This document shows, piece by piece, positions 51,350 to 61,663 of a stretch of DNA of 64,000 nucleotides (positions are counted from its first letter, which is position 1; the number at the start of each line of letters is the position of its first letter). This DNA is from Drosophila persimilis (taxonomy: Eukaryota; Arthropoda; Insecta; Diptera; Drosophilidae). The stretch is taken from contig NW_020825324.1 in the NCBI RefSeq assembly GCF_003286085.1, forward strand, positions 124,001-188,000, in the 5' to 3' direction. The position numbers were made by a program, and so were the translations under genes. The notes beneath the pieces were generated by a model. It worked only from the letters and a program-made list of their open reading frames with translations, made no database searches and had not been told where the DNA came from.

Positions 51350-54300
51350 GTGTGTATCTCTTTGGTGGATCGCGATCCGTATCTCGATTGTTAACCGCAC
51401 CGCAAACGAACACTGACTGACTGCACATGCGCGCAGGCGCCCACGAACTGAGCGCTGCGCGTGGAAAATGCGGCAGGTAACGCGAGCCGAGGCCGCCACG
51501 GAGAGGAGAGAGTCGCACAGTCGCACAGTCGTACAGTCTGGCAGAGTCGCAGAGCCGCAGAGAGAGTCGCGGGTTCGTGACGTGCCCCACCGTACCGACC
51601 ATAGATGTACGTGAGCGCTCGCGGGCGGCATTCGCTCAAAGGCGACATGCAAAATGTTGCAAATATCTGTGACAACGACTCTGGGGCAGCATCGCCGCAC
51701 GAAGATGCTCCCCGGGAAAGACACAGATATACAGATACCGACGGAAAGAGAGAGAGAGAGAGAGAGAGAGATGCCCGATCTGGCATCGGGCACCAGGCCA
51801 GGGGGCATGTTTCAATATATGTACACCATTTTGGGCACAGCTGTATTTAGATATAAACACACAAAAGTCCTACATTTTATTGGGGGTCCGTCAATCATTA
51901 CACAGGTCCTGAGATTCTTGGAAGGATCCAACAGGCGCCCATCGCTTCTTCGTCTGTTCCAACTGCAAAAAGAGCCACAGATATCGATTGCATTCTTGGC
52001 TGCTGCGAGGATATTTAGACAGTAATTTTGTCAGTTACTTAAATGGTAATATGTACTATTCAAAATACATACATACATATATGTACATTTTGGACAAATT
52101 AATATCCATATATAGGGGAAATAATTCATATTTTTGTGCTTCAAAAATGGAGCACTTGCAATGAAAATTGATTTTGAAATGTCTGTGGTCGCCAGTGGAC
52201 ATGGAACAAATTCTCAATGTTCAATCGGAATTTTCTAACTATGAGAAAAAAGTATGGATTGTGGAAAATAAAAAGCAATGAGAGAAGTAGAGCAGGTCCA
52301 GCCATAAAGGAAATACAGAGTAAGAAAGTTTCTTGAGGTGTGTCTTGAGCGATTGCATGGAAAACGAGTCAACTTATTGAAAGGGCCAACCAAAAGTGAT
52401 TCATATGTATGTATATCCGAGCAGCATCAAACCATACGCGACTCAAAATCGATTATAAAATATATATGAATTCAAACGCCAAGCGGTTCCAGAATGGTAT
52501 TCCAATTATTTTGAGTACTCCACAGCTTAAGGGACGGACTATAACTAATAATAAAGGAGCCTCATCGCTTAAACCATACCATCGTTAAAAAACAAAACAC
52601 AGGGGGGTTTGTGTGATCATCGATTGAATGTGCCATCTTTTGGGATTCTCTGTCTGGCCATGTCGGCAATCCAATAGTTAATTATTGTAAGTATTTACTC
52701 ATCCTGAGATGCCATCATGGGAAGATTTCCTCAATTATCGAATGGATTGCATCACTGGCAGGCAGATCAATAGATTGTTCAAATACTGAGGCAGATGCGA
52801 GTACGGGCACTTTTGCATTTGCCTTTAGAGTTGACAATTTTCTTAATTTCCAACTCATGATTGCCGTGCTTAGTTACTCAACGTACGAGCGTTACTAGGA
52901 AGCTGTGCCTGTGCTGCTGCCCCATACATAATCTTAATGGGGCCTGCGTTTCGTTTCGTCTCGTTTCGAGAGAAGGCTTCACATTTGCGATGACAGCTCT
53001 CGCATAATTGTACAACATTTAAATGTTGATCTTGGCCAGAGCCAGAGCTCTGAAAGCGAGATAAAAGATATCATAAAACACACACACAGAGAGAGAGAGA
53101 GAGTCCAAATGTCTAAATGTCTAAATGTCTAAATGTGTAAATGTGCAAATGACATAACCCGCTATGAGTCTGTCTCTGGGGCAACATTCAAATAGAGATA
53201 CAATTGTATCTGCTGGCCATTTATCTTTCGCTGGCTGGGGTGTCGCCAAAATGTTTGTCGCATTTGGGTTTCTGTTTGGGGAACAAACGAAAGTGGTCAA
53301 ACAGTGGGAGCCACTGTTCGAGATGCAGGATGGAGGGCAAGCTGCCACCATCTCAATATCAATCTCAATCTGCTGTTTGTTTGCCGATGACCGTTTAGGG
53401 CCAAATGGCGGTACTACTCGGACTAGCACGTACCCAGAGATTATCCGGTGGGGGGAGGTACGTGCCTGGACTGCGTCCAATATCGGCAGTGCGAACATTT
53501 TGCTCGGAGTTTTTTGGCCTGCTTTAATTGTCGCTTCGCCGTCGCAGCAGTGCCGTTGAAAGACGCTTTAACGAGCTACGCGCATGCGCAATTGTCCAAC
53601 CAAGCGGCATTCCCCCGATTCCCGACTCTGGCGGCGCTTTATGCAATGCCAGCCAGTGGACCGAACGAACATCATTGTGTGCCCCGACGCGTCGGTGGAG
53701 CGGAGACTTTCACTCATTTAAGAATTCATTGAGCCCCGGGGCTTGCATACTTATCGCACTCATTGGCAGATCTCTGACCATCCTCCCCAACCCATGCGGA
53801 AGTTTATGAAGCACCCCGGAGCACTGGCCACAGATAACTCGGGAATTTTTACAATCGCCATGAAGACACTGGCACGTGATTGAATGTATCATTCATGGAA
53901 TGGATGGACGATATGCACCTATATATGCACGTATAAACAACATCTCGTGACTCTAGAAAGGAAGTTCCCCCAATAAGAAAAGAACAAAATAATGTAAAGG
54001 AAAAGACAGAAAAGTACTCCAATGGAAATACAATAATTGGATTTTTTATAGAAAGATAAGATTATATTCTAAGAAGTCTTTAAAGATAATGCTAACATTA
54101 AAGGGTCCTAATGAGGTTCAATCAAGTTCCAAAGAGACCGTCCAAAAGAATTGAAGTATTTTGTACTCAATAATTGTAAGGATCCATCAATAACAAGAGG
54201 TCGAGGGTACATATTTTATAATGTATATATGTACATAAATACTATTTCAACAAATGTCCTTAAGTGTTTCAGATTCTTCCTGCAGTCAAGGGGCCCAACG

Positions 54301-54763
54301 AACATATCATTTCCCCATTCGCTAGTTCTTTCCACACTCATATCATTCTTTTTCCAAATCGGTTTTGTGATCAGCAAATTCCCCTTAAGAGTTCTTTGGC
54401 CAGGCTAGTTTGTCAGTTGCTAAATAGTTATAGGCAGGCAGGCAGTCGATAAGATAGACAGGCGATCCGTGGATCCATCCATCCATCGAACAGACGTACC
54501 GGACCGGACCGTACCGTTCCTAATGGGTTCCTTATCGCCATGACGGATAATGCGAATGAAATTGATTTTCCGTCATACGCAAGACACTTGAAAAAACCCA
54601 TCAAGATCCCCAGATATATTTTCAAATAAATTATTATTAATTATTCCACAATTTATTCACTCAAAAAAAAAAATAAAAAAAATCACAAGCAAAATAAAGG
54701 TTTTGTGGACAGAAAAAATATATTAAATACAGGTTGGGTTTATAATCGAGCTTCGTGGATAGT

Positions 54764-54769
54764 TTTATT
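54764..54769 (-). terminator. Polyadenylation signal of the 327-aa mucin-like gene
   Basis: TTTATT on the plus strand is AATAAA on the minus strand, about 107 bp after the stop codon of the gene. Confidence 0.55.
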
Positions 54770-54789
54770 GCATTCTTTCTTTCTGCTAT

Positions 54790-54815
54790 TCTCTCTCTCT
54801 CTCTCTCTCTCTCTC
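54790..54815. repeat. (CT)n microsatellite
   Basis: About 13 CT units, probably in the 3' UTR of the adjacent minus-strand gene. Confidence 0.9.
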
Positions 54816-54875
54816 GTCAGTTCCCTCCCTCCCTTCCACTAGCTCTTGCTCTTTCCTCTCTTTCTATCTATCTCT

Positions 54876-55859
54876 CTAGGCGGTGCAGTCGTAATCGGCG
54901 ACGCAGAAGGAAAGTTCGGGATTGAACTGCATACCCTCGGGACACTTGAAGCGGGCGGCCTCTAGACGATTGCCATTTTGGAAGCAAATGATGAACTCGC
55001 CGCAGTTTTCATCCATGGGGAAGAAGCCTGTTGTGGGACAATCGAGTATGGGGGTGGCGGCAGTGGTGGACCCATCATCGGTGGAGTCGCTGGAGTCGCT
55101 GGAGTCGGTGGAGTCGCTGGAGTCGGTGGAGTCGCTGGAGTCGGTGGAGTCGCTGGAGTCGGTGGAGTCGCTGGAGTCGGTGGAGTCGGTGGAGTCCGTG
55201 GTATCTGAAGAGGGCTCATCGGTGGATGCGTCGTCAGTCGAAGGATCATCGGTAGAGGGATCATCGGTACCGATTGACGACCCAGTGGTTCCCTCTGCCG
55301 GCTTCTCCGTGCTCTCTGAAGAAGGATCTTCGGTAGAGATCGCCGAATCAGTGGTCACATCAGCCGGCTTCTCTGTGGTATCTGAAGAGGGTTCATCAGT
55401 GGATGGTTCATCAGTCGAAGGATCATCGGTAGAGACATCATCAGTACTGATCGGTGCACCAGAGGTGTCCTCTGGGTTGTCAGTAAAGGGTGCGGCGGTA
55501 GGGACAGGCGTAGGAGTGGTTACCTCAGCCGGCTTCTGCGAGGAACTATCATCCACATTGCTGGGAGGAATCGTCGGATTCTCGATGTTGCCATCATCGC
55601 GTGCCATTAGTGACAGGTCTGCCACTTCTGTGCAGTGGCCAGCCTTGGAGCTGAAGACGCTGCCGGCCGAGCAGCGCATTATTTGCAGAGAGAAGCCGCC
55701 GGCAGGAGACGCGCGGCAGGCATAGAACTCGGGCGTGTTATCCACAAGTGCGAAGTACCCGCTCTGGCTGCACAGGGAGGCCTCGGCCTGGGCGCCGCCG
55801 GAGACCAGGAGAAGGGCCACCACCACGGTGGTGCCCAGGAGCATCGGAAGCTTCAACAT
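54876..55859 (-). CDS. Mucin-like chitin-binding protein (peritrophin type), 327 aa
   Basis: A single-exon secreted protein. Residues 1-25 are a clear signal peptide. A four-Cys domain follows (C30, C48, C63, C76). Residues 85-270 are a Ser/Thr/Asp/Pro mucin-like linker with STDDPSTDE and repeated DSTDSS units. A canonical six-Cys type-14 chitin-binding domain closes the protein (C274, C286, C292, C306, C319, C325; gaps 11, 5, 13, 12, 5). Chitin binding plus a glycosylatable linker suggests a peritrophic-matrix or gut-mucus component. The promoter has a TATA box at 55959-55953 and several GATA motifs just upstream. Imperfect 18-bp repeats encode the SSD units at 55081-55200. It may correspond to Muc18B or Mur18B of D. 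melanogaster, but I cannot confirm this. Confidence 0.9.
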   Translation of the reverse strand: MLKLPMLLGTTVVVALLLVSGGAQAEASLCSQSGYFALVDNTPEFYACRASPAGGFSLQIMRCSAGSVFSSKAGHCTEVADLSLMARDDGNIENPTIPPSNVDDSSSQKPAEVTTPTPVPTAAPFTDNPEDTSGAPISTDDVSTDDPSTDEPSTDEPSSDTTEKPADVTTDSAISTEDPSSESTEKPAEGTTGSSIGTDDPSTDDPSTDDASTDEPSSDTTDSTDSTDSSDSTDSSDSTDSSDSTDSSDSTDSSDSSDSTDDGSTTAATPILDCPTTGFFPMDENCGEFIICFQNGNRLEAARFKCPEGMQFNPELSFCVADYDCTA

Positions 55860-55952
55860 TTCGAGCAGGCTGCGTGTGTTTTGGTTTCGGTTTCGTTTAG
55901 GTTCTCGTTACTTGATTCGACGGACTAACTGGTCGGACCCTTGGCCTGGCTC

Positions 55953-55959
55953 TTATATA
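55953..55959 (-). promoter_or_regulatory. TATA box of the 327-aa mucin-like gene
   Basis: TATATAA on the minus strand lies about 95 bp before the ATG, placing the start of transcription near 55925-55930. Confidence 0.7.
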
Positions 55960-56000
55960 GCCCACCCGCCGGCCTGATCGACGCGAATATGTTCGCCCAC

Positions 56001-56108
56001 AGATAAAGAATAATGTGGCTTGGGCCTTAACGTCTGCAGGCATGACTACTCCCAGATAAGTGCCTCCCAGATAAGTGATCAACATCAATCGGTACTCGGG
56101 CCTTATCT
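56001..56108 (-). promoter_or_regulatory. Cluster of GATA-factor motifs upstream of the 327-aa mucin-like gene
   Basis: AGATAA occurs at 56001-56006, 56054-56059 and 56069-56074, and TTATCT at 56103-56108, all within about 150 bp upstream of the TATA box. In Drosophila such clusters are typical of midgut genes driven by GATAe or serpent. Function here is inferred. Confidence 0.5.
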
Positions 56109-56837
56109 GGGGAAGGGGCTTTCGAGGAACCGTATCGTATCTCTAGTTAATGCGAATACTTACCTTAATAAACATTAAACTCTGGAGCTCATATTTCCAC
56201 CAAAGACTATAAAAACCCAAGACATTTCATAAGGTAAAAATTCCATTTAAAGTTTTCTCGATATTCTCGATACTATAATTCTCTCTTGGGCTATCCTTCG
56301 CGTATTGTTGTTGGGCTTGGGCTATTGTTGTTGAATTCTGGGAACCGACTCAGCTGCCCAAGGCATTTTCGAACAGGTGTAACCGAGCAGGCAGCGACAA
56401 TGAACAATGTTTTGGTGCCTCATGCAACATCTTGATAATTATATTGTCGTTGATACTACTTAGAGGTATATTTGCCACCTATTTACATTACTAGTAAATT
56501 TGGTGGATGGTGGCGACCATCGGGAACAGCACAGCAGCACACATTTTGATGAACATCGAGAGATGATGATGGTGGCAGCAGCATTTGTGAATCGATCGCT
56601 AGAGAGAGTGTTTAGCAGTTTATGCGTTTCCCCATTATTCCGGTTTTCCAATGGCATTTTCCAATATCCCAGCAACACGAGCAATCGCTTTTCAAAATAT
56701 CCGAAATATATTCAGAGAAAACTAAAAAAAACCGAAAGAATCATTTCGTTTTTAAGGAACATAGTAATTTTCCAATTCTCGTTTCGACAACAGAATTCTC
56801 GCTCTGTTTACTCGGGTTTCGTTTTTCGTGCGAAATA
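56109..56837. other. Intergenic region between divergent genes
   Basis: It separates the minus-strand mucin gene from the small plus-strand gene. Nothing beyond AT-rich sequence was identified. The reading frame of the downstream gene stays open back to 56622, but this upstream part is compositionally different and is probably 5' UTR. Confidence 0.4.
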
Positions 56838-57305
56838 ATGGCTGAAGCGGCAGCCCCTTCCCAGGAGATGTTCGAGGAGCATCCTTCGCTGGAAGAAAAC
56901 GAGGCTGAAATAGCAGCCCCTTCCCAGGAGATGGTGGAGGAACATCCTTCGAACGAGACGCTGGTAGAAAACTGGATTGAAAATACATTTCCTTCCCAGG
57001 AGCTGGAAGAAAAGGAAGATGTTCAGGACTTAATCGCCGGCGCATTTCAGAGAACAAAGGCCGACTACGACATGCTGCTCACCATTTCCAAGCACACATT
57101 GCATTCGGAAATAGATTTTCTGCCCGAAAATATGCGGGAGGGCCTTTCCTCGGAGGAGCTGCGCCGCGACGGGGAGGAGAAGCTGGAGACTTGCGCCGTT
57201 CTGTACTGTTTGATGGAGCAGACGTGTCTGCTTTGCCAGTTCGAAAATCGAGAGGAGATCCGAAAGCAGCAGCACTCGCAGTCGCAGACCCAGTCACACC
57301 AATAA
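56838..57305 (+). CDS. Small acidic protein with AAPSQEM repeats, 155 aa, unknown family
   Basis: A single open exon encodes an acidic, Glu-rich, probably intracellular protein. I see no signal peptide or membrane helix. The N-terminal third has two copies of an AAPSQEMxEEHPS unit and a degenerate third (TFPSQELEE). The rest looks helical (DVQDLIAGAFQRTKADYDML and following) and ends with a Cys-containing segment (ETCAVLYCLMEQTCLLCQFE) and a Gln/Ser-rich tail. The ATG at 56838 has A at -3 and G at +4; an in-frame ATG at 56622 would add 72 residues of unlike composition and is disfavoured. AATAAA overlaps the stop codon (57301-57306), and another lies at 57386-57391. I do not recognise the family. 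A fast-evolving germline gene is one possibility. Confidence 0.65.
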   Translation: MAEAAAPSQEMFEEHPSLEENEAEIAAPSQEMVEEHPSNETLVENWIENTFPSQELEEKEDVQDLIAGAFQRTKADYDMLLTISKHTLHSEIDFLPENMREGLSSEELRRDGEEKLETCAVLYCLMEQTCLLCQFENREEIRKQQHSQSQTQSHQ

Positions 57306-58303
57306 ATACTTGTGTATATAGATACAGATTAGCCAGAAACACAGAGATACAAACATACCGATTATTCAGCAGCAGAAGTAACACAAATAAATGCATGTTA
57401 ATCCCTAAAAAAGTCTGTTCCTCAGACACAGATACAGATTCAAATGTGCAGTACCTGCTGGAAGATACATTCAATTTCTCGTAAATGCAAAATCGGATGC
57501 CATCGAGAAGAAAATGGAAGGCACTCCATGAATTTTCTTAAGTTGTCCTGATCTTTTACTCGTGCGAATATCTACAGAGAAGAAGAGCGAGAGAGTGCAC
57601 ATAGACACTCGCAGTTAGAGAGAGAGAGACACATACGAAAACGGAAGCGCTAAAGCAGCCATTTTGCTGGCAGACAAAAAAAAAACTATGGAAGAAATAT
57701 CCAAATTTACGAGCAGCGAGGAGTGGAAGAGAAAGGAATGAAGGAATGTTTTAAGTTTCGAAATTTATATGAAATCAATTTCCAATTAATAAAAATAAAC
57801 TTAAAACATCAGCTTACATGGTATAATAATCTATGAACGACTATAAATAAGTATCAATAATTGAAAAATCCATTTTTTAAATCGAATGAATCTTACGATT
57901 TGCTAAAAATTTGAGCACGAAACGGAGCGATTTGCGTGGCTGACTAAGAAGGAATTCCAAGAATCGCATCTGGCAGAATATATGTGTCCTTCTGTTTTAT
58001 TTTTATGATTTCCCTATACTAAATCAAAAGATAAGATTCACCTGAGGGAAACGCTTATAAGTGAGCATTCTTGAGAGCTTCAAGATTCTGTGTCTTCCAA
58101 GAATCGTATCTTGCGTTGTTTTTTTTCACAAAGATATTAACATTATTGGTCTAGTTTCCAGAACTTTATTAATACCATATATTAAAAAAAAAGACACACA
58201 CAAAAATTGACAGCAGAATTCTAGCAGATATCATAAGACTAGGGCAATGGACCAACGTAGTGGAGGAGTAGCTCCTCCTGGCGGGGCTCATCTCTCAGAC
58301 TCC
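57306..58303. other. Intergenic region between convergent genes
   Basis: Mostly AT-rich with no coding exon. AATAAA at 57386-57391 serves the plus-strand gene. TTTATT at 58165-58170, read on the minus strand, is the AATAAA of the 441-aa mucin-like gene about 135 bp past its stop. Confidence 0.5.
58165..58170 (-). terminator. Polyadenylation signal of the 441-aa mucin-like gene
   Basis: AATAAA on the minus strand, about 135 bp downstream of the TGA stop at 58304. Confidence 0.55.
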
Positions 58304-59699
58304 TCAGAAAAGGCCTCTGGGCTCCTCGTCGGACTCGGTGCTCTCGATGGACGGCCCCTTGTTGGCCTCCTTGTCGGCCTTGGCCTGCTCCTTGGCGGCC
58401 TTGGCAGCCTCCTTTTCGGCCTTGGCCTGCTGTTTGGCCAGCTCCTTGGCCGCCTTCTTGGCCGCCTGCTGCTCCAGCTTCTGCTGCTTGCGGGCCAGCT
58501 TTTCCTGCTCCTTCAGGGCCTTCAGACGCAGCTTCTCCTCCGCCTTGTATAGCTTCAGCTCCCGCTTGATGGCCGCCAGGTCGCTCACCTCCAGCGCCTC
58601 CTGTCCGGGCACAATCTGGGTCCAGTCATACCGCCAGCATCCGCCAATCAATGGCTCGAACCGCTGGCCGCTGGAGCAGCGCACAATGAACTTGTGGAGA
58701 CCACCCTGCAGGCTGGCCATGCAGCTGTAGTAGTAGGTGTCGTCGTGGCCCGCGTAGCGTCCCACAGCCAGGCACTCGAATTCGTCGTCCTTGCACACGG
58801 ACACGTCGCGCACACAGCGGCGCAGCGTGGGCGAGAAGGCAGTCAGCGAAGGGCACACCATCTCCTGCTCTTGGAGCAGGCGCAGCAGCGGATTCCACAG
58901 GCACTTGTGGTAGCGCCTGCAGTCTTCGCCGATATGCGGAAAGAGTCCTGCCGTCTGGCACTCGAAGACGGGTACCGTGGGCGCGGGAGCGGGCTCGGGC
59001 GTAGGCGTCAAAGTGGTGCCCAGGGCTGGCTCCTCAGTGGTGGTTGCCGGTGGCTCATCGCCGGCACCAGCGGTGGTGCTCTCGGGCTGATTGGTGGTGG
59101 TCTCTGGCTCAACTGGGGCGCCTGTAGTGGTCTCTGGCTCAAGAGGAGCTCCTGTGGTGGACTCTGGCTCAAGAGGAGCTCCTGTGGTGGACTCTGGCTC
59201 AAGAGGAGCTCCTGTGGTGGTCTCTGGCTCAAGAGGAGCTCCTGTGGTGGTCTCTGGCTCAAGAGGAGCTGCAGTGGTGTTCTCGACAGCTGCTGTGGAT
59301 GTCTCCTGATTAGCTGTGGTTGTTTCCTGACCAGCGGTAGATGTCTCATCCTCTGCCGTGGTTGTCTCCAGCTCAGGCGTTGTGGATGCTTCCGTGGTCT
59401 CTTCCTCCTGGATGGTGGTGGTCGTCTCCCAGCCGCCACTGCCCTCGGTTTCCTGGCTAAGGGTTGTGGTCGTGGGATCGCTCCAGGGATCTGCCTGGCC
59501 CAGCTGGTTGCTGTCGCTGCTGCCATCGCCGCTAAGTGCCAGGATGCCGCAGGACTTTGTCAGCAGCTGCAATTGCAATTACTATTGGTCATTCCCCAGC
59601 CCAATCGTCATCCTCTCAAAATACGGATACACTTACCAAGGCGGCGCAGAGCAGCAGAATGGAAGTGGCCATCGAGAACTTTCCGCTACGGCTGGTCAT
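58304..59699 (-). CDS. Mucin-like chitin-binding protein with a Lys/Ala-rich tail, 441 aa
   Basis: Exons 59699-59637 and 59566-58304 flank a 70-nt intron (GTAAGT donor, TTGCAG acceptor, phase 0). The signal peptide spans the junction ([12 protein letters not shown] then [10 protein letters not shown]), so Met-1 or Met-10 could be the start. A Thr/Glu mucin-like region (about 50-215) contains six [10 protein letters not shown] decapeptides from a 30-bp DNA repeat. Next come a canonical six-Cys type-14 chitin-binding domain (C224, C237, C243, C259, C272, C279) and, six residues later, a four-Cys variant (C286, C303, C318, C331). Residues 347-424 are a highly charged, Ala/Lys/Glu-rich predicted coiled coil, unusual after peritrophin domains. 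Probable peritrophic-matrix or gut-lumen protein. TATA at 59833-59827 and GATA motifs lie upstream. Possibly the orthologue of Mur18B or Muc18B; unconfirmed. Confidence 0.88.
59112..59275 (-). repeat. 30-bp tandem repeat in the mucin region
   Basis: About six copies of a 30-bp unit encode the decapeptide LEPE(T/S)TTGAP. Copies differ at few positions, so copy number is likely to vary among strains. Confidence 0.85.
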
Positions 59700-59826
59700 C
59701 GTTCTTCGCACCGTGAATGTGGTCTCTGTGGTTTCTGTGGTTCTGGTTCTAGTTGTCGTTGTCATCGTTGCCAGTGGCTAACGTCGGTTGATCGTTGTAT
59801 GAGCTAATGACACGGCCCCCGCTCGG

Positions 59827-60179
59827 TTATATAGCGAAAATCTTGGATGCTGTGCGAGGCGCTCACCTTATCTATCGGGGCTTAGCACCTTGCCTTCGTA
59901 TCGTCTCCATAGCCCAGAGATACTGCTGTGGGTACGGTTGCGGGTAACGTGTTACGGGTTACGGGTAACGGGTATATGGTGCAAATAAAAAATGTGCTGT
60001 TCCCCGCCGTCTGACGTCTCCGGATAAATTGCAAAATACAGTTGTAAACCACTTAACCCACACCTCGCACCACCTCCTAGTCCACGGATATGAAACGGAA
60101 GTGTGTAAAGATATCACGGAGATAGATCTCTCTCTCTCTCTCCCTGTCTCTTTCTGTGCCTTTGTCTCCCCGGAGATAA
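59827..60179 (-). promoter_or_regulatory. TATA box and GATA motifs of the 441-aa mucin-like gene
   Basis: TATATAA (59833-59827, minus strand) lies about 130 bp before the ATG. TTATCT at 59868-59873, GGATAA at 60021-60026 and AGATAA at 60174-60179 lie upstream. The arrangement resembles that of the other mucin-like gene and suggests shared gut expression. Confidence 0.45.
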
Positions 60180-61363
60180 GTATACCCAGCGTTGGGGTGT
60201 GGAGGTCAAGATAGGACTGTTTGCACTCAGATTTTGCTACTGTTTTTGATTAATATCACACATCACATCACATCACGATACGGATACGATACGATATGTC
60301 CGAGGGACGGAATAACAAAAACACACCCAAAGAGTATGACGCATCCTCCGTGAAGCTGAAGAAAGATCCCCACCATTCTAATCAGTGGGATCAACTGTGT
60401 ATCTTTTGATATATCTAAATATCTATCTATACCAGCTTGTGGAAAATAACAAAAAAGTACAGATAAAATCTACAAATGGAAATGGAGGTGAAGTACGTAA
60501 ATACAGATGTTAAAGGCATTTGTTAAAGGTTCATTCTGCTCTGCTTCCAAAATGCATCTTTCATTTCTATCTTTCAATATGAATAATGATTATTTCATTA
60601 TCTAAACCTGCTTGGTTTAGCTCCATGGAGCTCATGGATCTACTCCACAACTGCCATCCCCCAGTGAGGCAGCACACCTATCTGGAGACAGATATGATAA
60701 ATTGATTAGCAGCACAAATTTCCCATTAGTGAACAGAAACCATTCCATACGAATGACACGAACAGCTACCATTCGTCACGAATGGTTCTGGTATTTAAAC
60801 GATGGAAAAATATTACAGATGAGCTAAGAATAGTTTGGCTAGAAAGGATACTATTTAATAATAAACTGGAATTAAAGCGACCTTCGGAAGTGAATCATCC
60901 GTTTCTTTGAAGTGAATGCGAAAATTGCCACTCTTAATGTACTAAAAGTGGGTCCTAAGATTCTATCTTCTATCGTGGATATTCCATATCGAAAAGTATT
61001 CCAAATCAATCCCAAACACACTCCCACAGATTCCACACAACACACAATGGTTGACCCCATTTTGGGGGGCAAAAGAATACTCATACAATGCCATCCACAA
61101 ATGAGTATTTTTCATCTATCTGCGTGTCGACCTAATCATGCCTAATCATTTGGCTCGTCTATGGCTATGGGTATGGGTATAGCTATGGTTCTGCGTACGT
61201 CTGGCCATAAACATAATCCTCTGCTGACGATGGAGCTGTGGGGCTGTGGTCTGGCATCTGGCTGACGGAGTTGCAGGCAAAAACGCTTTGCATATCTGAC
61301 GTTAATCTCACGGCTACACATGCAGCAGATAAATATATAGCAAAGATAGGGATACGATGTGGT

Positions 61364-61391
61364 GGTACGGGTACGGGTACGGGTACGGGTA
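61364..61391. repeat. GGGTAC hexamer repeat
   Basis: About four and a half units of GGGTAC in tandem. Confidence 0.9.
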
Positions 61392-61593
61392 TCTCTGGTG
61401 GTGGATGAGTGATAAGAGTTGATTGTTATCAGAACCGAACCGAACTCTCGGCGTCTGCTGGCAGGGCGTCTCTGTGTGTGGGTGAGCTTTCTGTTGGCCA
61501 TTACCTAAGCGGATTTGTGGCTTGGTAAATGATGATGCCTGCTCTCGGCTAGACGGATTGGACCGCATACAAATTCATAGAACGCCCAGCAAA

Positions 61594-61624
61594 CGGATAC
61601 GGATACGGATACGGATACGGATAC
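61594..61624. repeat. GGATAC hexamer repeat
   Basis: Five units of GGATAC about 40 bp before the start codon of the downstream gene, probably in its 5' UTR. Confidence 0.9.
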
Positions 61625-61663
61625 ACAGATCTTCTTCTTCGGCCAAAAGCAGCTTTCAGAGGG

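Larger units (their letters stand above)
50947..54875. other. Non-coding region with the presumed promoter of the secreted gene
   Basis: No supported coding exon. On the minus strand GTCAGTCAGTGTTCG near 51400-51415 resembles an initiator and could mark the start of the secreted protein transcript. Simple repeats include (TA)n at 51330-51349 and (CT)n at 54790-54815. The rest shows nothing I can name. Confidence 0.4.
60180..61663. other. Non-coding region between divergent genes
   Basis: No coding exon seen. It ends in GGGTAC and GGATAC hexamer repeats shortly before the start of the downstream membrane-protein gene; the promoter of that gene was not identified. Confidence 0.4.

Noticed and set aside
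54922..55725. 267-codon plus-strand frame of GSSVE and ESLESV repeats
   Set aside because: Antisense shadow of the Ser/Asp/Thr repeats of the mucin-like gene, which has the signal peptide and conserved Cys domains.
58694..59716. 340-codon plus-strand frame with [10 protein letters not shown] repeats
   Set aside because: Antisense shadow of the Thr/Glu/Pro repeat region of the 441-aa mucin-like protein.
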